A DNA stretch of 64,000 bases, from positions 248,001 through 312,000 of the forward strand of contig JAWMQL010000002.1 of the NCBI GenBank assembly GCA_033283165.1. Reading direction: 5' to 3'. Shown here piece by piece: positions 1 to 8,740 of the stretch (position 1 is its first letter; every line of letters begins with the position of its first letter). A model generated the notes under the pieces. It searched no databases and was not told the origin of the DNA. It saw only the letters and a program-made list of their open reading frames with translations. Source of the DNA: JAWMQL01 sp033283165. Its GTDB lineage: Bacteria; Pseudomonadota; Gammaproteobacteria; Pseudomonadales; Halieaceae. A program made the translations under genes and the position numbers.

Positions 1-1317
1 TGCGGCAGCGGTAAAGGTGCCGATGCCATGACCAGCGGACTGGAAGGCGCCTGGACCTCAACGCCCACGGCCTGGTCGATCCTGTACCTCGACAACCTGT
101 TCCGCTTTGAGTGGGAGAAAACCAAGAGCCCGGCCGGCGCGACGCAGTGGATTCCCACAGATCCCGCCGCCGCCAACATGGTGCCGGATGCCCACGATCC
201 CAACAAGCGGCATGCGCCGATCATGTTCACCACTGACATGGCGCTGAAGAAAGACCCCGGCTTCCGGGCGATATCCGAGCGTTTCCTGAAAAACCCGAAA
301 GAGTTCGATATGGCCTTCGCGAAGGCCTGGTTCAAGCTGACCCACCGCGACCTGGGGCCCCGCAGCCGCTACCTGGGCGACGAAGTACCGGCCGAGGAAT
401 TCATCTGGCAGGATCCGGTACCCGAGGCCGATTACAAGATGATCGACGCCAAGGACGCCAGGAAGCTGAAGGCCCAGATCCTGAAATCCGGACTGACCGT
501 CCCTGAACTGGTGAGGACGGCCTGGGCATCGGCATCGACCTACCGCGGCTCCGACATGCGCGGTGGCGCCAACGGCGCACGGATCCGGCTCGAGCCCCAG
601 AAGGGTTGGGCAGTCAACAACCCTGGCGAGTTGGCCAGGGTGCTGGCTACGCTGAGCGAAGTACAGGAAGACTTCAACGAGTCACTGTCGCGCGGCAAGC
701 AGGTCTCGCTGGCTGACGTCATTGTCCTGGGCGGCGCCGCGGCCATCGAACAGGCGGCCAAGGAAGCCGGTCACAAGATCGAGGTGCCGTTCACTCCCGG
801 ACGCACCGACGCGTCACAGGAAATGACCGACGTGCACTCGTTTGCCGTGCTCGAGCCGACCGCCGACGCGTTCCGCAACTACTACAGTGACAGCAGTTAC
901 GGATCACCGGCTGAAATGCTGGTGGAAAAAGCAGACCTGCTGACCCTGACCATTCCGGAAATGACCGCGCTGTTGGGCGGCATGCGCGCCCTCGACGCCA
1001 ATACCGGGCAGTCCGGGCACGGGGTGCTCACCGACGAGCCGGGCACGTTGAGCAATGACTTTTTTGTCAACCTGCTCGACATGTCCACCGTGTGGTCGAA
1101 GTCTGCTGACACCGCTGGCCTGTATGAAGGGCGTGACCGCGCTACCAACGAACTCAAGTGGACCGCCACCACGGTGGATCTCGTGTTCGGTTCCAATTCC
1201 GAACTGCGTGCCGTGGCGGAAGCCTACGCCTCCGCGGATGGCGAGAAGCAGTTCATGAACGACTTCGTGTCGGCGTGGAGCAAGGTGATGACCCTCGACC
1301 GGTTTGACGTCAGGTAA
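1..1317 (+). CDS. katG: Catalase-peroxidase KatG, C-terminal part (5' end outside window)
   Basis: Frame 1 is open from base 1 to the TAA at 1315-1317, giving 438 residues. The visible protein begins with the conserved stretch reading CGSGKGADAMTSGLEGAWTS, then NLFRFEWEKTKSPAGA and HAPIMFTTDMALKKDP, all typical of bifunctional heme catalase-peroxidases. Family members are about 720-750 residues, so the heme-binding N-terminal domain lies upstream and what is seen is the end of that domain plus the degenerate C-terminal peroxidase-like domain needed for folding. The enzyme breaks down hydrogen peroxide. The first ATG inside the window (28) is internal and not a start. The gene ends 36 bases before a strong terminator, so it is the last gene of its transcript. 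Confidence 0.95.
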   Translation, partial: CGSGKGADAMTSGLEGAWTSTPTAWSILYLDNLFRFEWEKTKSPAGATQWIPTDPAAANMVPDAHDPNKRHAPIMFTTDMALKKDPGFRAISERFLKNPKEFDMAFAKAWFKLTHRDLGPRSRYLGDEVPAEEFIWQDPVPEADYKMIDAKDARKLKAQILKSGLTVPELVRTAWASASTYRGSDMRGGANGARIRLEPQKGWAVNNPGELARVLATLSEVQEDFNESLSRGKQVSLADVIVLGGAAAIEQAAKEAGHKIEVPFTPGRTDASQEMTDVHSFAVLEPTADAFRNYYSDSSYGSPAEMLVEKADLLTLTIPEMTALLGGMRALDANTGQSGHGVLTDEPGTLSNDFFVNLLDMSTVWSKSADTAGLYEGRDRATNELKWTATTVDLVFGSNSELRAVAEAYASADGEKQFMNDFVSAWSKVMTLDRFDVR

Positions 1318-1353
1318 CCTGGCTGTAATCGGCCGGCCGAGGCCGGATCCACC

Positions 1354-1377
1354 AGGGCCCTTCGGGGCCCTTTTTTG
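1354..1377 (+). terminator. Rho-independent terminator of katG
   Basis: A 7-bp GC-rich stem (AGGGCCC / GGGCCCT) closed by a stable TTCG tetraloop is followed directly by a T tract broken only after position 1376. It lies 36 bases after the katG stop codon and nothing reads through on the same strand for 370 bases. Confidence 0.93.
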
Positions 1378-1426
1378 TTTCCGGCCAGCTTTCCAGACTA
1401 CAGAAAATAGCGGGAGAGCACGGGAC

Positions 1427-1525
1427 ATGAGCTGACGCAAGCGGCTCTTGCCGGGCATCACTTTGCTGGTTGGCGGCCTGGCTGCCTGGGTGGTTTACCA
1501 GGCCTGGGGAGACGGCGAGCGCTGA
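1427..1525 (+). other. Possible small membrane-peptide ORF with in-frame TGA at codon 3
   Basis: ATG AGC TGA at 1427-1435 is followed in the same frame by 29 codons to a TGA at 1523-1525. The post-stop part reads RKRLLPGITLLVGGLAAWVV and onward: positive residues and then one hydrophobic membrane-spanning segment. A GGGAGAG ribosome-site-like sequence precedes the ATG. Either a TTG at 1448 starts a 25-residue peptide, or this is a small gene with a nonsense change or sequencing error, or chance. The rest of the 1378-1702 interval holds nothing I recognise. Confidence 0.2.
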
Positions 1526-1702
1526 CATTACGGTGGCCGCACCAAAATAATTCAAGACGTGCCCTTTGCCCGATACCACGCACCAATGGCGGGCGCCGCC
1601 CCTCCCTGACCCGCGCGCCATCCGGCCGGGCATGGCCCCGCAGGACCCGGTTCGCCTGCGCGACAACGCGCCCTCGCAGTGCGCCCCGCCAGGAGACATA
1701 AA

Positions 1703-1719
1703 CTGGTGCGTAACTTGCT
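1703..1719 (+). promoter_or_regulatory. Candidate sigma-54 (RpoN) promoter of the sensor-kinase operon
   Basis: The sequence CTGGTGCGTAACTTGCT has GG at 1705-1706 and GC at 1717-1718 separated by exactly 10 bases, and matches the sigma-54 consensus YTGGCACGrNNNTTGCW at all but three positions. Transcription would start near 1730, just before an AGGAGG at 1750-1755 that serves the kinase gene. Sigma-54 control is common for nitrogen-scavenging functions, which fits the neighbouring urea-transport locus. Confidence 0.6.
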
Positions 1720-1766
1720 AGCGTAATGCCCGGTAGCCGGCCCATGCGCAGGAGGCGCACCACGCC

Positions 1767-4700
1767 ATCACAGCCACTGACCTCAACAGCCCCGGGGGCG
1801 TACGTCCCGCACAGCAGATTTTCCGTGTACGGCGGGAGTACAACCAGTGGGTTGCGAACCAGACCCTGGAGGATTACGCGCTGCGCTTCACCGCCAAGAG
1901 CGCTCGCCGCTGGAGCGCCTGGCAGGTCAGTATGACAGCACTGGGCGCCACCTCGTTCATGGCGCTGGAGGCCATCGGCGGGGCTATCAGCATCAACTAC
2001 GGTTTCGTCAACACCGCCATCGCCATCCTGATGGTGGGTCTGGTGATATTCATCACCGGCTTCCCGATCACCTATTACGCCGCCAGGCACGGGGTGGACA
2101 TCGACCTGCTCACCCGCGGCGCGGGCTTTGGTTACCTCGGCTCCACGGTGACGTCGCTGATCTACGCCTCGTTCACCTTCATTTTCTTCGCCATCGAGGC
2201 GGCCATCCTGGCCATGGCCCTCCAGGTCCTGTTCGGCATTCCCCTGGCGCTGGGCTATGTACTTTGCGCGGTGGCAGTGGTCCCCATCGTCACCCACGGC
2301 ATCACCGCGATCAGCCGTTTCCAGCTCGGCACGCAGTTCCTGTGGCTGGTATTGCAGATCGTGGCGCTGGCGGCGGTGGCCTGGTACGAGTTCGACCGGG
2401 TGGCCGACTGGAGCCAGTACCCGGGCAGCCTGGCCCCGGACCGCGGTGGCAGCTTTGACCTCGCCCTGTTCGGCGCCGCCTCGGCGATGATGTTTGCCCT
2501 GATGGCGCAGATCGGCGAGCAGGTGGATTACCTGCGTTTCCTGCCAGCCCGCGAGAGTATCCCCGGGCGGCAGTGGTGGGCCGCGATGGTGCTGGCGGGG
2601 CCCGGCTGGATGCTGATCGGAGCAATCAAACTGCTGGCTGGTTCCTTCCTCGCCTGGTTGGCCTTTACCGGCGGTGCCAGCCTGTTGGCGGCCACCGACC
2701 CCACCCACATGTACCAGGCAGCATTCAACTACATCACGCATTCGCCGGCGTTGTCGCTGTTGCTGGCCGGCGTGCTGGTCATCATTTCGCAGATGAAAAT
2801 CAACGTGACCAACGCCTACGCGGGGTCCATCGCCTGGTCCAATTTCTTCTCCCGGGTGACCCACAGCCACCCGGGCCGGGTGGTCTGGCTGGTTTTCAAT
2901 GTCATTATCGCCCTGGTCCTGATGGAACTGAACGTCTACCAGGCACTGGAAAACATCCTCGGCCTGTTCGCCATCGTCGCGGTGAGCTGGCTCGGCACCA
3001 TTTCCGCCGACCTGATGATCAACCGGGCCCTGGGCCTGCGCCCGCGGGAGCTGGAGTTCAAGCGGGCCCACCTGTACGACGTCAACCCGGTGGGCCTGGG
3101 CTCCATGTTGAGCGCCATCGCGGTCGGCCTGGCCTGTTACTTCGGCGCATTGGGGCCGGCAGCCGAGGCCCTGACCCACTACCTCACCCTGCTCACTACC
3201 TTCCTGGTCGCGCCGCTCCTGGCCTGGTACAGCGGCGGCCGCTATTATATCGCCCGGGAACAGAGCCTGGCCCGGCCGGCCAGCGAGATTCACGAGTGCT
3301 GTATCTGCGAGAACAGTTTCGAGCACGAGGACATGAGTTACTGCTCCGCCTACCTCGGCCCCATCTGCTCGCTCTGCTGCGCCCTCGACGGACGCTGCAT
3401 GGACAGCTGCAAGACCGACGCCCGGCTGGCCGACCAACTCAAGGCCTGGCTGAGCCGTTTTCTGCCCCAGGCGATCGTCGGCCAGGTGGACTCACGCCTG
3501 GGGCGCTTCCTGGCCACCCTGGGTATCGCCTCGGCCCTCAATGCCGCGCTGTTATCCCTCGTGTACTACCACGTCAGTCCCGCTGACAGCGCCAGTGAGG
3601 CGATGCTGTTCAGCACCCTGCTGGCGCTGTTCATGATTTTCACCCTGATTGCCGGTGTACTGACCTGGGTCTTTCTGCTCTCCCAGGAAAGCCGCCGGGT
3701 CGCCCACGAGGAATCCATCCGCCAGACCCAGCTGCTGATGGCGGAAATCGACGCCCACCGCAAAACCGACCGCGAACTGCAACAGGCCAAGGAGATCGCC
3801 GAGGCCGCCAACCTGGCAAAAAGCCGCTACCTGGCGGGTATCAGTCACGAGCTGCGCACACCCCTGCAGTCGATTCTCGGTTACGCCCAGATCCTGTCCC
3901 GGGACAAGGGCATCACTGACAAGCGCCGGGAATCCATCGACATCGTGCGCCACAGCGGCGAGTACCTCGCCGACCTGATAGAGGGCCTGCTGGATATTTC
4001 CAAGATCGAGGCGGGCAAGCTGGATATCCAGCACCAGCAGGTCGACCTCGGGGCCCTGCTGGAGGAAATGCGGGACATCTTCGGCCTGATGGCCCAGGAC
4101 AAGGGGATCCACTTCAAGGCCCACTTCTCCGACAAGCTGCCGCGCTATGTCAACACCGACGAAAAACGCCTGCGCCAGGTTCTGATCAACCTGCTCTCCA
4201 ACGCGGTCAAATTCACTGACCAGGGACAGGTGAGTTTTACCGTGAACTACCGCAACCAGGTGGCGGTCTTCGTGGTAGAGGACAGCGGCGTCGGTATCGA
4301 CAGCGGCGACCTGGAGCGCATCTTCAACCCGTTCGAACGGGTCCGTGGCAATGACCAGGGACACACCCCGGGCACCGGGCTTGGCCTGACGATCGTCAAG
4401 CTGCTGGTGGAATTGATGGGCGGCGATATCGCAGTACATTCCCAACCGGGAAACGGCAGCCGGTTTACCGTCATGCTCATGTTGTCGAGTATTAACCGGC
4501 CGCAGGTAGCCACGCTGCCACAGCGCGAGATCATTGGCTACCGGGGTCCGGCGCGCAGCGTCATGGTGGCTGACGACGAGGTGGTACACCGGACGCTTAT
4601 CCGCGACCTGCTGGAGCCCCTGGGTTTCGAGGTCATCCAGGCGCAGCATGGCCAACACTGCCTGGAACTGCTCGGCGCCCACAGCCCCGACCTGTTCCTG

Positions 4701-5168
4701 GTGGACGTATCCATGCCCGGCATGAACGGTCTGGAACTGGTGCGCGAACTGCGCGACGAGGGAATCACTGCACCGGTCATCATGATTTCAGCCGATGCGC
4801 AGGAGCGCCACGGCGACCTGGACCAGGATCGCCTGCACGATGATTTCATGGTCAAGCCGATCAAGTTGCGCGAACTGCTGACGCGCATATCCACCCACCT
4901 GCAGCTGGAGTGGTACTACGAGCATGGCAACATCATCGCCAGCGACGCCGGCGCCCGACTGCCACGGGGCACCGCGATTCCCGACCTGCCGGGCCTGGTG
5001 AAACTGCGCGCCTTCGCCGAGATCGGTTACCTCAAGGGCGTGCAGACGCAATTGGATGAACTGCGTGGTGACAGCCGCCTGGACCCGGCGCTGGTGGCGC
5101 ATTTCGACTATCTCAGCCGCCAGGCGCGGCTGGAAAAAATTGCCGCAGTATTCAAGGAGACCTCATGA
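1767..5168 (+). CDS. NCS1-permease-fused hybrid sensor histidine kinase
   Basis: A membrane sensor whose N-terminal half is a complete NCS1 (purine/cytosine permease-like) transporter domain. Counting from the ATG at 1932: permease about 1-440, a cysteine-rich module about 455-490 (ECCICE, CSLCC and more, probably metal-binding), membrane segments about 535-590, HisKA with phospho-acceptor His639 in ISHELRTPLQ, HATPase_c with NLLSNAVKF, DSGVGID and GTGLGL, and a receiver domain with Asp925 in LVDVSMPG. The frame stays open upstream of 1932 and reads typical family sequence (RRE, YNQWVANQTLEDYALRF), back to a TAG at 1734-1736 with no ATG. I place the start at the ATC of 1767, 11 bases after AGGAGG; this codon is a guess, and ATG 1932 would cut into the conserved region. 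Its partner regulator overlaps its stop by 4 bases, and the urea porin-transporter operon is convergent, so urea or related nitrogen sensing is the likely role. Confidence 0.88.
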   Translation: MTATDLNSPGGVRPAQQIFRVRREYNQWVANQTLEDYALRFTAKSARRWSAWQVSMTALGATSFMALEAIGGAISINYGFVNTAIAILMVGLVIFITGFPITYYAARHGVDIDLLTRGAGFGYLGSTVTSLIYASFTFIFFAIEAAILAMALQVLFGIPLALGYVLCAVAVVPIVTHGITAISRFQLGTQFLWLVLQIVALAAVAWYEFDRVADWSQYPGSLAPDRGGSFDLALFGAASAMMFALMAQIGEQVDYLRFLPARESIPGRQWWAAMVLAGPGWMLIGAIKLLAGSFLAWLAFTGGASLLAATDPTHMYQAAFNYITHSPALSLLLAGVLVIISQMKINVTNAYAGSIAWSNFFSRVTHSHPGRVVWLVFNVIIALVLMELNVYQALENILGLFAIVAVSWLGTISADLMINRALGLRPRELEFKRAHLYDVNPVGLGSMLSAIAVGLACYFGALGPAAEALTHYLTLLTTFLVAPLLAWYSGGRYYIAREQSLARPASEIHECCICENSFEHEDMSYCSAYLGPICSLCCALDGRCMDSCKTDARLADQLKAWLSRFLPQAIVGQVDSRLGRFLATLGIASALNAALLSLVYYHVSPADSASEAMLFSTLLALFMIFTLIAGVLTWVFLLSQESRRVAHEESIRQTQLLMAEIDAHRKTDRELQQAKEIAEAANLAKSRYLAGISHELRTPLQSILGYAQILSRDKGITDKRRESIDIVRHSGEYLADLIEGLLDISKIEAGKLDIQHQQVDLGALLEEMRDIFGLMAQDKGIHFKAHFSDKLPRYVNTDEKRLRQVLINLLSNAVKFTDQGQVSFTVNYRNQVAVFVVEDSGVGIDSGDLERIFNPFERVRGNDQGHTPGTGLGLTIVKLLVELMGGDIAVHSQPGNGSRFTVMLMLSSINRPQVATLPQREIIGYRGPARSVMVADDEVVHRTLIRDLLEPLGFEVIQAQHGQHCLELLGAHSPDLFLVDVSMPGMNGLELVRELRDEGITAPVIMISADAQERHGDLDQDRLHDDFMVKPIKLRELLTRISTHLQLEWYYEHGNIIASDAGARLPRGTAIPDLPGLVKLRAFAEIGYLKGVQTQLDELRGDSRLDPALVAHFDYLSRQARLEKIAAVFKETS

Positions 5169-6079
5169 TGCCGATAACGAACGACCACGGCGCGGTCGTC
5201 CTGGTGGTGGACGACTCACCGGAAGCGCTGGGTATGCTCAACGACGCCCTGGAGCAGGCCGGCTATACCGTGCTGGTAGCGCTGGAGGGGCGCCAGGCCA
5301 TCACCATCGCGGAAAAAATAACCCCCGAGATCATCCTGATGGACGCCATCATGCCGCGACTGGACGGCTTCGCTACCTGCCGCGAGCTAAAGGAAAACCC
5401 GGAGCTGTCCAACGTGCCGGTGATCTTCATGACCGGCCTGTCCGACACCGACAGCGTGATCAAGGCGCTGGATGCCGGCGGCGTGGATTACCTCAACAAG
5501 CCGGTCAACCCGGACGAACTGGTCGCCCGCATGGGAGTCCACCTGGCCAACGCCAGGAAGAGCGCCCGCGCCCACAGCGCCCTGGACAGTACGGGCCAGC
5601 ATCTGTTCACGCTGGACAACAGCGGCCGCATCCTGTGGAGCACACCCCAGGCCCGCGCGCTGTTTCGCCGCGCCGGGGCGACCGAGAGCTGGCTGCAGGG
5701 CGACATGGCGCGACAGCTGTTGACCTGGCTGGATCACGACCCGGCGCCAAACCAGTCCCTGCAGCTCAGGGGCTGCCCCAGCCCGCTGGAGGTGCGACTG
5801 CTGGAGAGTAATCCGGGCCAGGAGACCCTGCTGCGGTTACTGGACGCGTCAGCACCCTCGGATTCGGAGCGCTTGAAAGCCGCGCTGCCGCTGACCGAGC
5901 GGGAATCGGAGGTGTTGTACTGGATAGGGAACGGCAAGACCAACCGCGAGATAGGCCAGATCCTCGACAACAGCCCGCGCACGGTAAACAAGCACCTGGA
6001 GCAGATATTCCGCAAGCTGGAGGTCGGCAACCGCACCTCGGCGGCGGCCATCGCCATACGGGTTCTGGCGGACGACTGA
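5165..6079 (+). CDS. LuxR-type two-component response regulator
   Basis: 304 residues. The ATG overlaps the TGA of the sensor kinase (ATGA), so the two are translationally coupled. Residues 10-125 form a receiver domain with the acidic pair Asp16-Asp17, phospho-acceptor Asp60 in ILMDAIMPRLDGF, and a threonine in FMTGLSD. The last 65 residues are a LuxR/GerE DNA-binding domain (LTERESEVLYWIGNGKTNREI, then TVNKHLEQIFRKL). The kinase has its own receiver, so a phosphorelay or split signalling is possible. The obvious target is the convergent porin-urt operon, whose upstream region carries a perfect palindrome; that link is inference. Confidence 0.92.
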   Translation: MMPITNDHGAVVLVVDDSPEALGMLNDALEQAGYTVLVALEGRQAITIAEKITPEIILMDAIMPRLDGFATCRELKENPELSNVPVIFMTGLSDTDSVIKALDAGGVDYLNKPVNPDELVARMGVHLANARKSARAHSALDSTGQHLFTLDNSGRILWSTPQARALFRRAGATESWLQGDMARQLLTWLDHDPAPNQSLQLRGCPSPLEVRLLESNPGQETLLRLLDASAPSDSERLKAALPLTERESEVLYWIGNGKTNREIGQILDNSPRTVNKHLEQIFRKLEVGNRTSAAAIAIRVLADD

Positions 6080-6090
6080 GGCGGCCAGTC

Positions 6091-6786
6091 CTAGACGGCC
6101 AGGTGCTCGCCGACCAGCTCGTCGGACAGTTCAGCCATCGCGCCGCTGGCTACCACCCGGCCCTTTTCCATCAGGCGGAATTCCTGCCCCACCCGGCGGG
6201 CGAAGTTGAGCTTCTGCTCCACCAGCACCACGGTCAGGCCCTCCTCCCGGTTGAGCTTGAGGATCACGTCGCCGATCTGGTGCACGATATTGGGCTGTAT
6301 GCCCTCGTTGGGCTCGTCGAGGATCAGCACCGTCGGTTCCAGCACCAGGGCGCGACCGATCGCCAGTTGCTGCTGCTGCCCGCCCGACAGGTCACCGCCG
6401 CGCCGCCCCAGCATCTCTGCCAGCACCGGAAACAGCTCGAAAATACGCTCCGGCACCTGCCGGCTACCGTCCCGCCGTCCGCCCAGGGCAACCCGCAGGT
6501 TTTCTTCCACCGTCAGCAGCGGGAAAATATCGCGGCCCTGGGGCACGTAGCCGATCCCGTTGCGGGCGCGGTATTCCGCCACGTGGCGGCTCAGGTCCAC
6601 CCCGTCGACCAGCAGCTCGCCGGACTGGATCGGCAGCAGTCCCATCAGGCACTTGAGCAGGGTGGTCTTGCCGACGCCGTTGCGCCCCATGATGCAGGTA
6701 ACGGAACCCCTGGCCACTTCCATATCCAGGTCCCACAGTATCCGGGTCCCGCCATAGGCCTGGTTGACGCCTTTGAGACTGATCAA
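6091..6786 (-). CDS. urtE: Urea ABC transporter ATP-binding subunit UrtE
   Basis: 231 residues. A LivF-type ATPase of the urea branch of the branched-chain amino-acid transporter family; it energises urea import through the UrtBC channel with UrtD. Walker A GRNGVGKTTL is near residue 36, the signature LSGGQQQQLAIGRAL near 135, Walker B VLILDEPNEGIQ near 155. The GRNGVGKTT and NEGIQPNIV motifs separate UrtE from generic LivF. Last gene of the operon; its ATG overlaps the urtD stop by 4 bases and it ends 11 bases from the convergent response-regulator gene. Confidence 0.95.
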   Translation of the reverse strand: MISLKGVNQAYGGTRILWDLDMEVARGSVTCIMGRNGVGKTTLLKCLMGLLPIQSGELLVDGVDLSRHVAEYRARNGIGYVPQGRDIFPLLTVEENLRVALGGRRDGSRQVPERIFELFPVLAEMLGRRGGDLSGGQQQQLAIGRALVLEPTVLILDEPNEGIQPNIVHQIGDVILKLNREEGLTVVLVEQKLNFARRVGQEFRLMEKGRVVASGAMAELSDELVGEHLAV

Positions 6787-7619
6787 TGCCCTTCCCCCAG
6801 GTAGACCTCGATAACCGCCGGGTCGTTCTGCACTTCACTCATGGTGCCCTCCGCCAGCAGGCTGCCCTGGTGCAGCACCGACACCGTCCTGGCGATACTG
6901 CGCACGAAGGCCATGTCATGCTCCACCACGATAACCGTCCGCTCACCCGCCAGCGAGGTCAACAGTTCGGCGGTACGCTCCGTTTCCTGGCCGGTCATGC
7001 CCGCCACCGGTTCATCGATCAACAGCAGGCGTGGGTCGGACATCAGCAGCATGCCGATCTCCAGCCATTGCTTCTGGCCGTGCGACAGTGCCCCGGCCGA
7101 CATGGCGCGCTGCTCGCTCAGGCCGATGGTAGTCAGCACCTCGTCGATCCGGTCGAGTTGTTCGCTGCCCAGGCGGGCAAACAGGGTGGGCAGGATGCCC
7201 TTGTGCATTTTCATCGCCAGCTCGAGGTTGGCGTACACCGTCTGCGCCTCGAACACGCTGGGTTTCTGGAACTTGCGGCCGATGCCGAGGCCGGCGATTT
7301 CCGCCTCGTTGCGCCCCAACAGGTCCAGGGTCTGGCCGAACCAGACTTCACCCTGATCGGGCTGGGTCTTGCCGGTGATCACGTCCATCAGGGTGGTCTT
7401 GCCAGCACCGTTGGCGCCGATGAGGCAGCGCAGCTCACCGTCCTCCACGTACAGGTTGAGCTTATTGAGCGCCTTGAAGCCATCAAAGCTGACACTCAGG
7501 TCCTCGATATACAGAATCATCCGGTGCGAGGTATCCACCGCCGGCGGCTGGCGCTCGATCAGGAAGGGGAATACCTGGTCCGGGCGCATGAAGTTGCGCA
7601 GGTTGTCCAGGGCCCTCAT
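6783..7619 (-). CDS. urtD: Urea ABC transporter ATP-binding subunit UrtD
   Basis: 278 residues from an ATG that overlaps the urtC stop (ATGA). LivG-type ATPase partner of UrtE. Walker A GANGAGKTTLMDVITGKTQP, signature LSHGQKQWLEIGMLL, Walker B RLLLIDEPVAGMT and the switch histidine in VVEHDMAF are all present. The LSHGQKQWLEIGM form is typical of UrtD. The frame also runs open upstream through the urtC region, but the sequence there is out-of-frame arginine- and glycine-rich noise, so the start at 7619 is firm. A roughly 40-residue leader precedes the ABC fold. Confidence 0.95.
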   Translation of the reverse strand: MRALDNLRNFMRPDQVFPFLIERQPPAVDTSHRMILYIEDLSVSFDGFKALNKLNLYVEDGELRCLIGANGAGKTTLMDVITGKTQPDQGEVWFGQTLDLLGRNEAEIAGLGIGRKFQKPSVFEAQTVYANLELAMKMHKGILPTLFARLGSEQLDRIDEVLTTIGLSEQRAMSAGALSHGQKQWLEIGMLLMSDPRLLLIDEPVAGMTGQETERTAELLTSLAGERTVIVVEHDMAFVRSIARTVSVLHQGSLLAEGTMSEVQNDPAVIEVYLGEGH

Positions 7620-8740
7620 GACGCGGCCCTCCCGACACGTTGCCGGAACCAGCCCACAATGCCCTGCGGTAAAAACACGGTGACCGCCACGAACAGGCCG
7701 CCCAGGGCGAACAGCCAGGCCTCTGGCCACACCGCGGTAAAGCGGGTCTTGGCGTAATTGACCAGGATGGCGCCGATCACAGCCCCGTACAAAGTACCAC
7801 GGCCGCCAACCGCCACCCAGACCACCACCTCGATGGAATTCAGCGGTGCGAACTCGCCGGGGTTGATGATGCCGACCTGCGGCACGTAGAGGGCGCCCGC
7901 AATGCCGGCCAGCAGCGCCGAATACACGAATAGCCAGATCTTGTAGTTCTCGGTGCGAAAGCCCATGAAGCGCGCGCGCGGCTCGTCGTCGCGGATCGCC
8001 ACGATCACCCGCCCCATCTTCGAGCCCATGATCCAGCGGCTGAGCACGTAGGCCAGGCCCAGGGCCAGGGCCGAGGCGATGAGGAGGCCAACCCGGGTGG
8101 TGTCCGCCTGCAGGTCGAAACCCAGCAGATCCTTGAAATCGGTGAGCCCGTTGTTGCCGCCAAAGCCCATCTCGTTGCGGAAGAACGCCAGCATCAGGGC
8201 GTACACCAGGGCCTGGGTCATGATCGACAGGTACACCCCCACCACCCGTGAGCGGAACGCGAGGTAGCCGAAGGCGAAGGCCAACAGGCCGGGCACCAGC
8301 AATACCATGAGAGCGGCAAACCAGAACTGGTCGAAGCCGTACCAGTACCAGGGCAGTTCCTGCCAGTTGAGGAATACCATGAAATCCGGCAACTCCGGGT
8401 TGCCGTACACGCCGCGATCGCCTATCTGGCGCATCAGATACATGCCCAGGGCATAGCCCCCGAGTCCGAAGAAGGCGCCATGGCCCAGGCTGAGTATGCC
8501 GCAATAGCCCCACACCACGTCCACCGCCAGGGCCAGCAGGGCGTAACACAGGTACTTGCCGAGCAGGGTAATGGTGTAAGTGCTGACGTGGAACAGGGAG
8601 TCCTCGGGGAATGCGAGGTTGCCCAGCGCGGCCAGCAGGGTCGCCCCGAACAGGACCGCCAGGAACAGCGGCGCCCCCTCGCGCAGCCCCTGGATCGCCG
8701 CCGCCTGGCCCGTCAGCGGGGCTGCGTTGGCCGTGGTCAT
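7616..8740 (-). CDS. urtC: Urea ABC transporter permease UrtC
   Basis: 374 residues, a LivM-type inner-membrane permease with multiple hydrophobic segments (for example LFLAVLFGATLLAALGNLAF near the start). The stretch WGYCGILSLGHGAFFGLGGY is the signature loop of this permease family, and FMGFRTENYKIWLFVYSA is characteristic of UrtC. It pairs with UrtB to form the urea channel. Four-base overlaps with urtB upstream and urtD downstream show translational coupling. Confidence 0.95.
   Translation of the reverse strand: MTTANAAPLTGQAAAIQGLREGAPLFLAVLFGATLLAALGNLAFPEDSLFHVSTYTITLLGKYLCYALLALAVDVVWGYCGILSLGHGAFFGLGGYALGMYLMRQIGDRGVYGNPELPDFMVFLNWQELPWYWYGFDQFWFAALMVLLVPGLLAFAFGYLAFRSRVVGVYLSIMTQALVYALMLAFFRNEMGFGGNNGLTDFKDLLGFDLQADTTRVGLLIASALALGLAYVLSRWIMGSKMGRVIVAIRDDEPRARFMGFRTENYKIWLFVYSALLAGIAGALYVPQVGIINPGEFAPLNSIEVVVWVAVGGRGTLYGAVIGAILVNYAKTRFTAVWPEAWLFALGGLFVAVTVFLPQGIVGWFRQRVGRAAS

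Noticed and set aside
1726..1935. 69-codon frame before the kinase
   Set aside because: Out of frame with the conserved N-terminal sequence and not protein-like; it only overlaps the true reading frame.
1458..3437. 659-codon minus-strand frame opposite the sensor kinase
   Set aside because: Composition (long runs of Q, H, G, V) is that of a shadow of a GC-rich gene; the plus-strand frame has clear domains.
3552..4682. 376-codon minus-strand frame within the kinase
   Set aside because: Antisense shadow with no recognisable motif.
6783..8549. A 588-codon frame joining urtD to a long upstream extension
   Set aside because: The part above 7619 lies inside urtC in another frame and is arginine/glycine/proline-rich noise; urtD starts at 7619 with an ATGA overlap.
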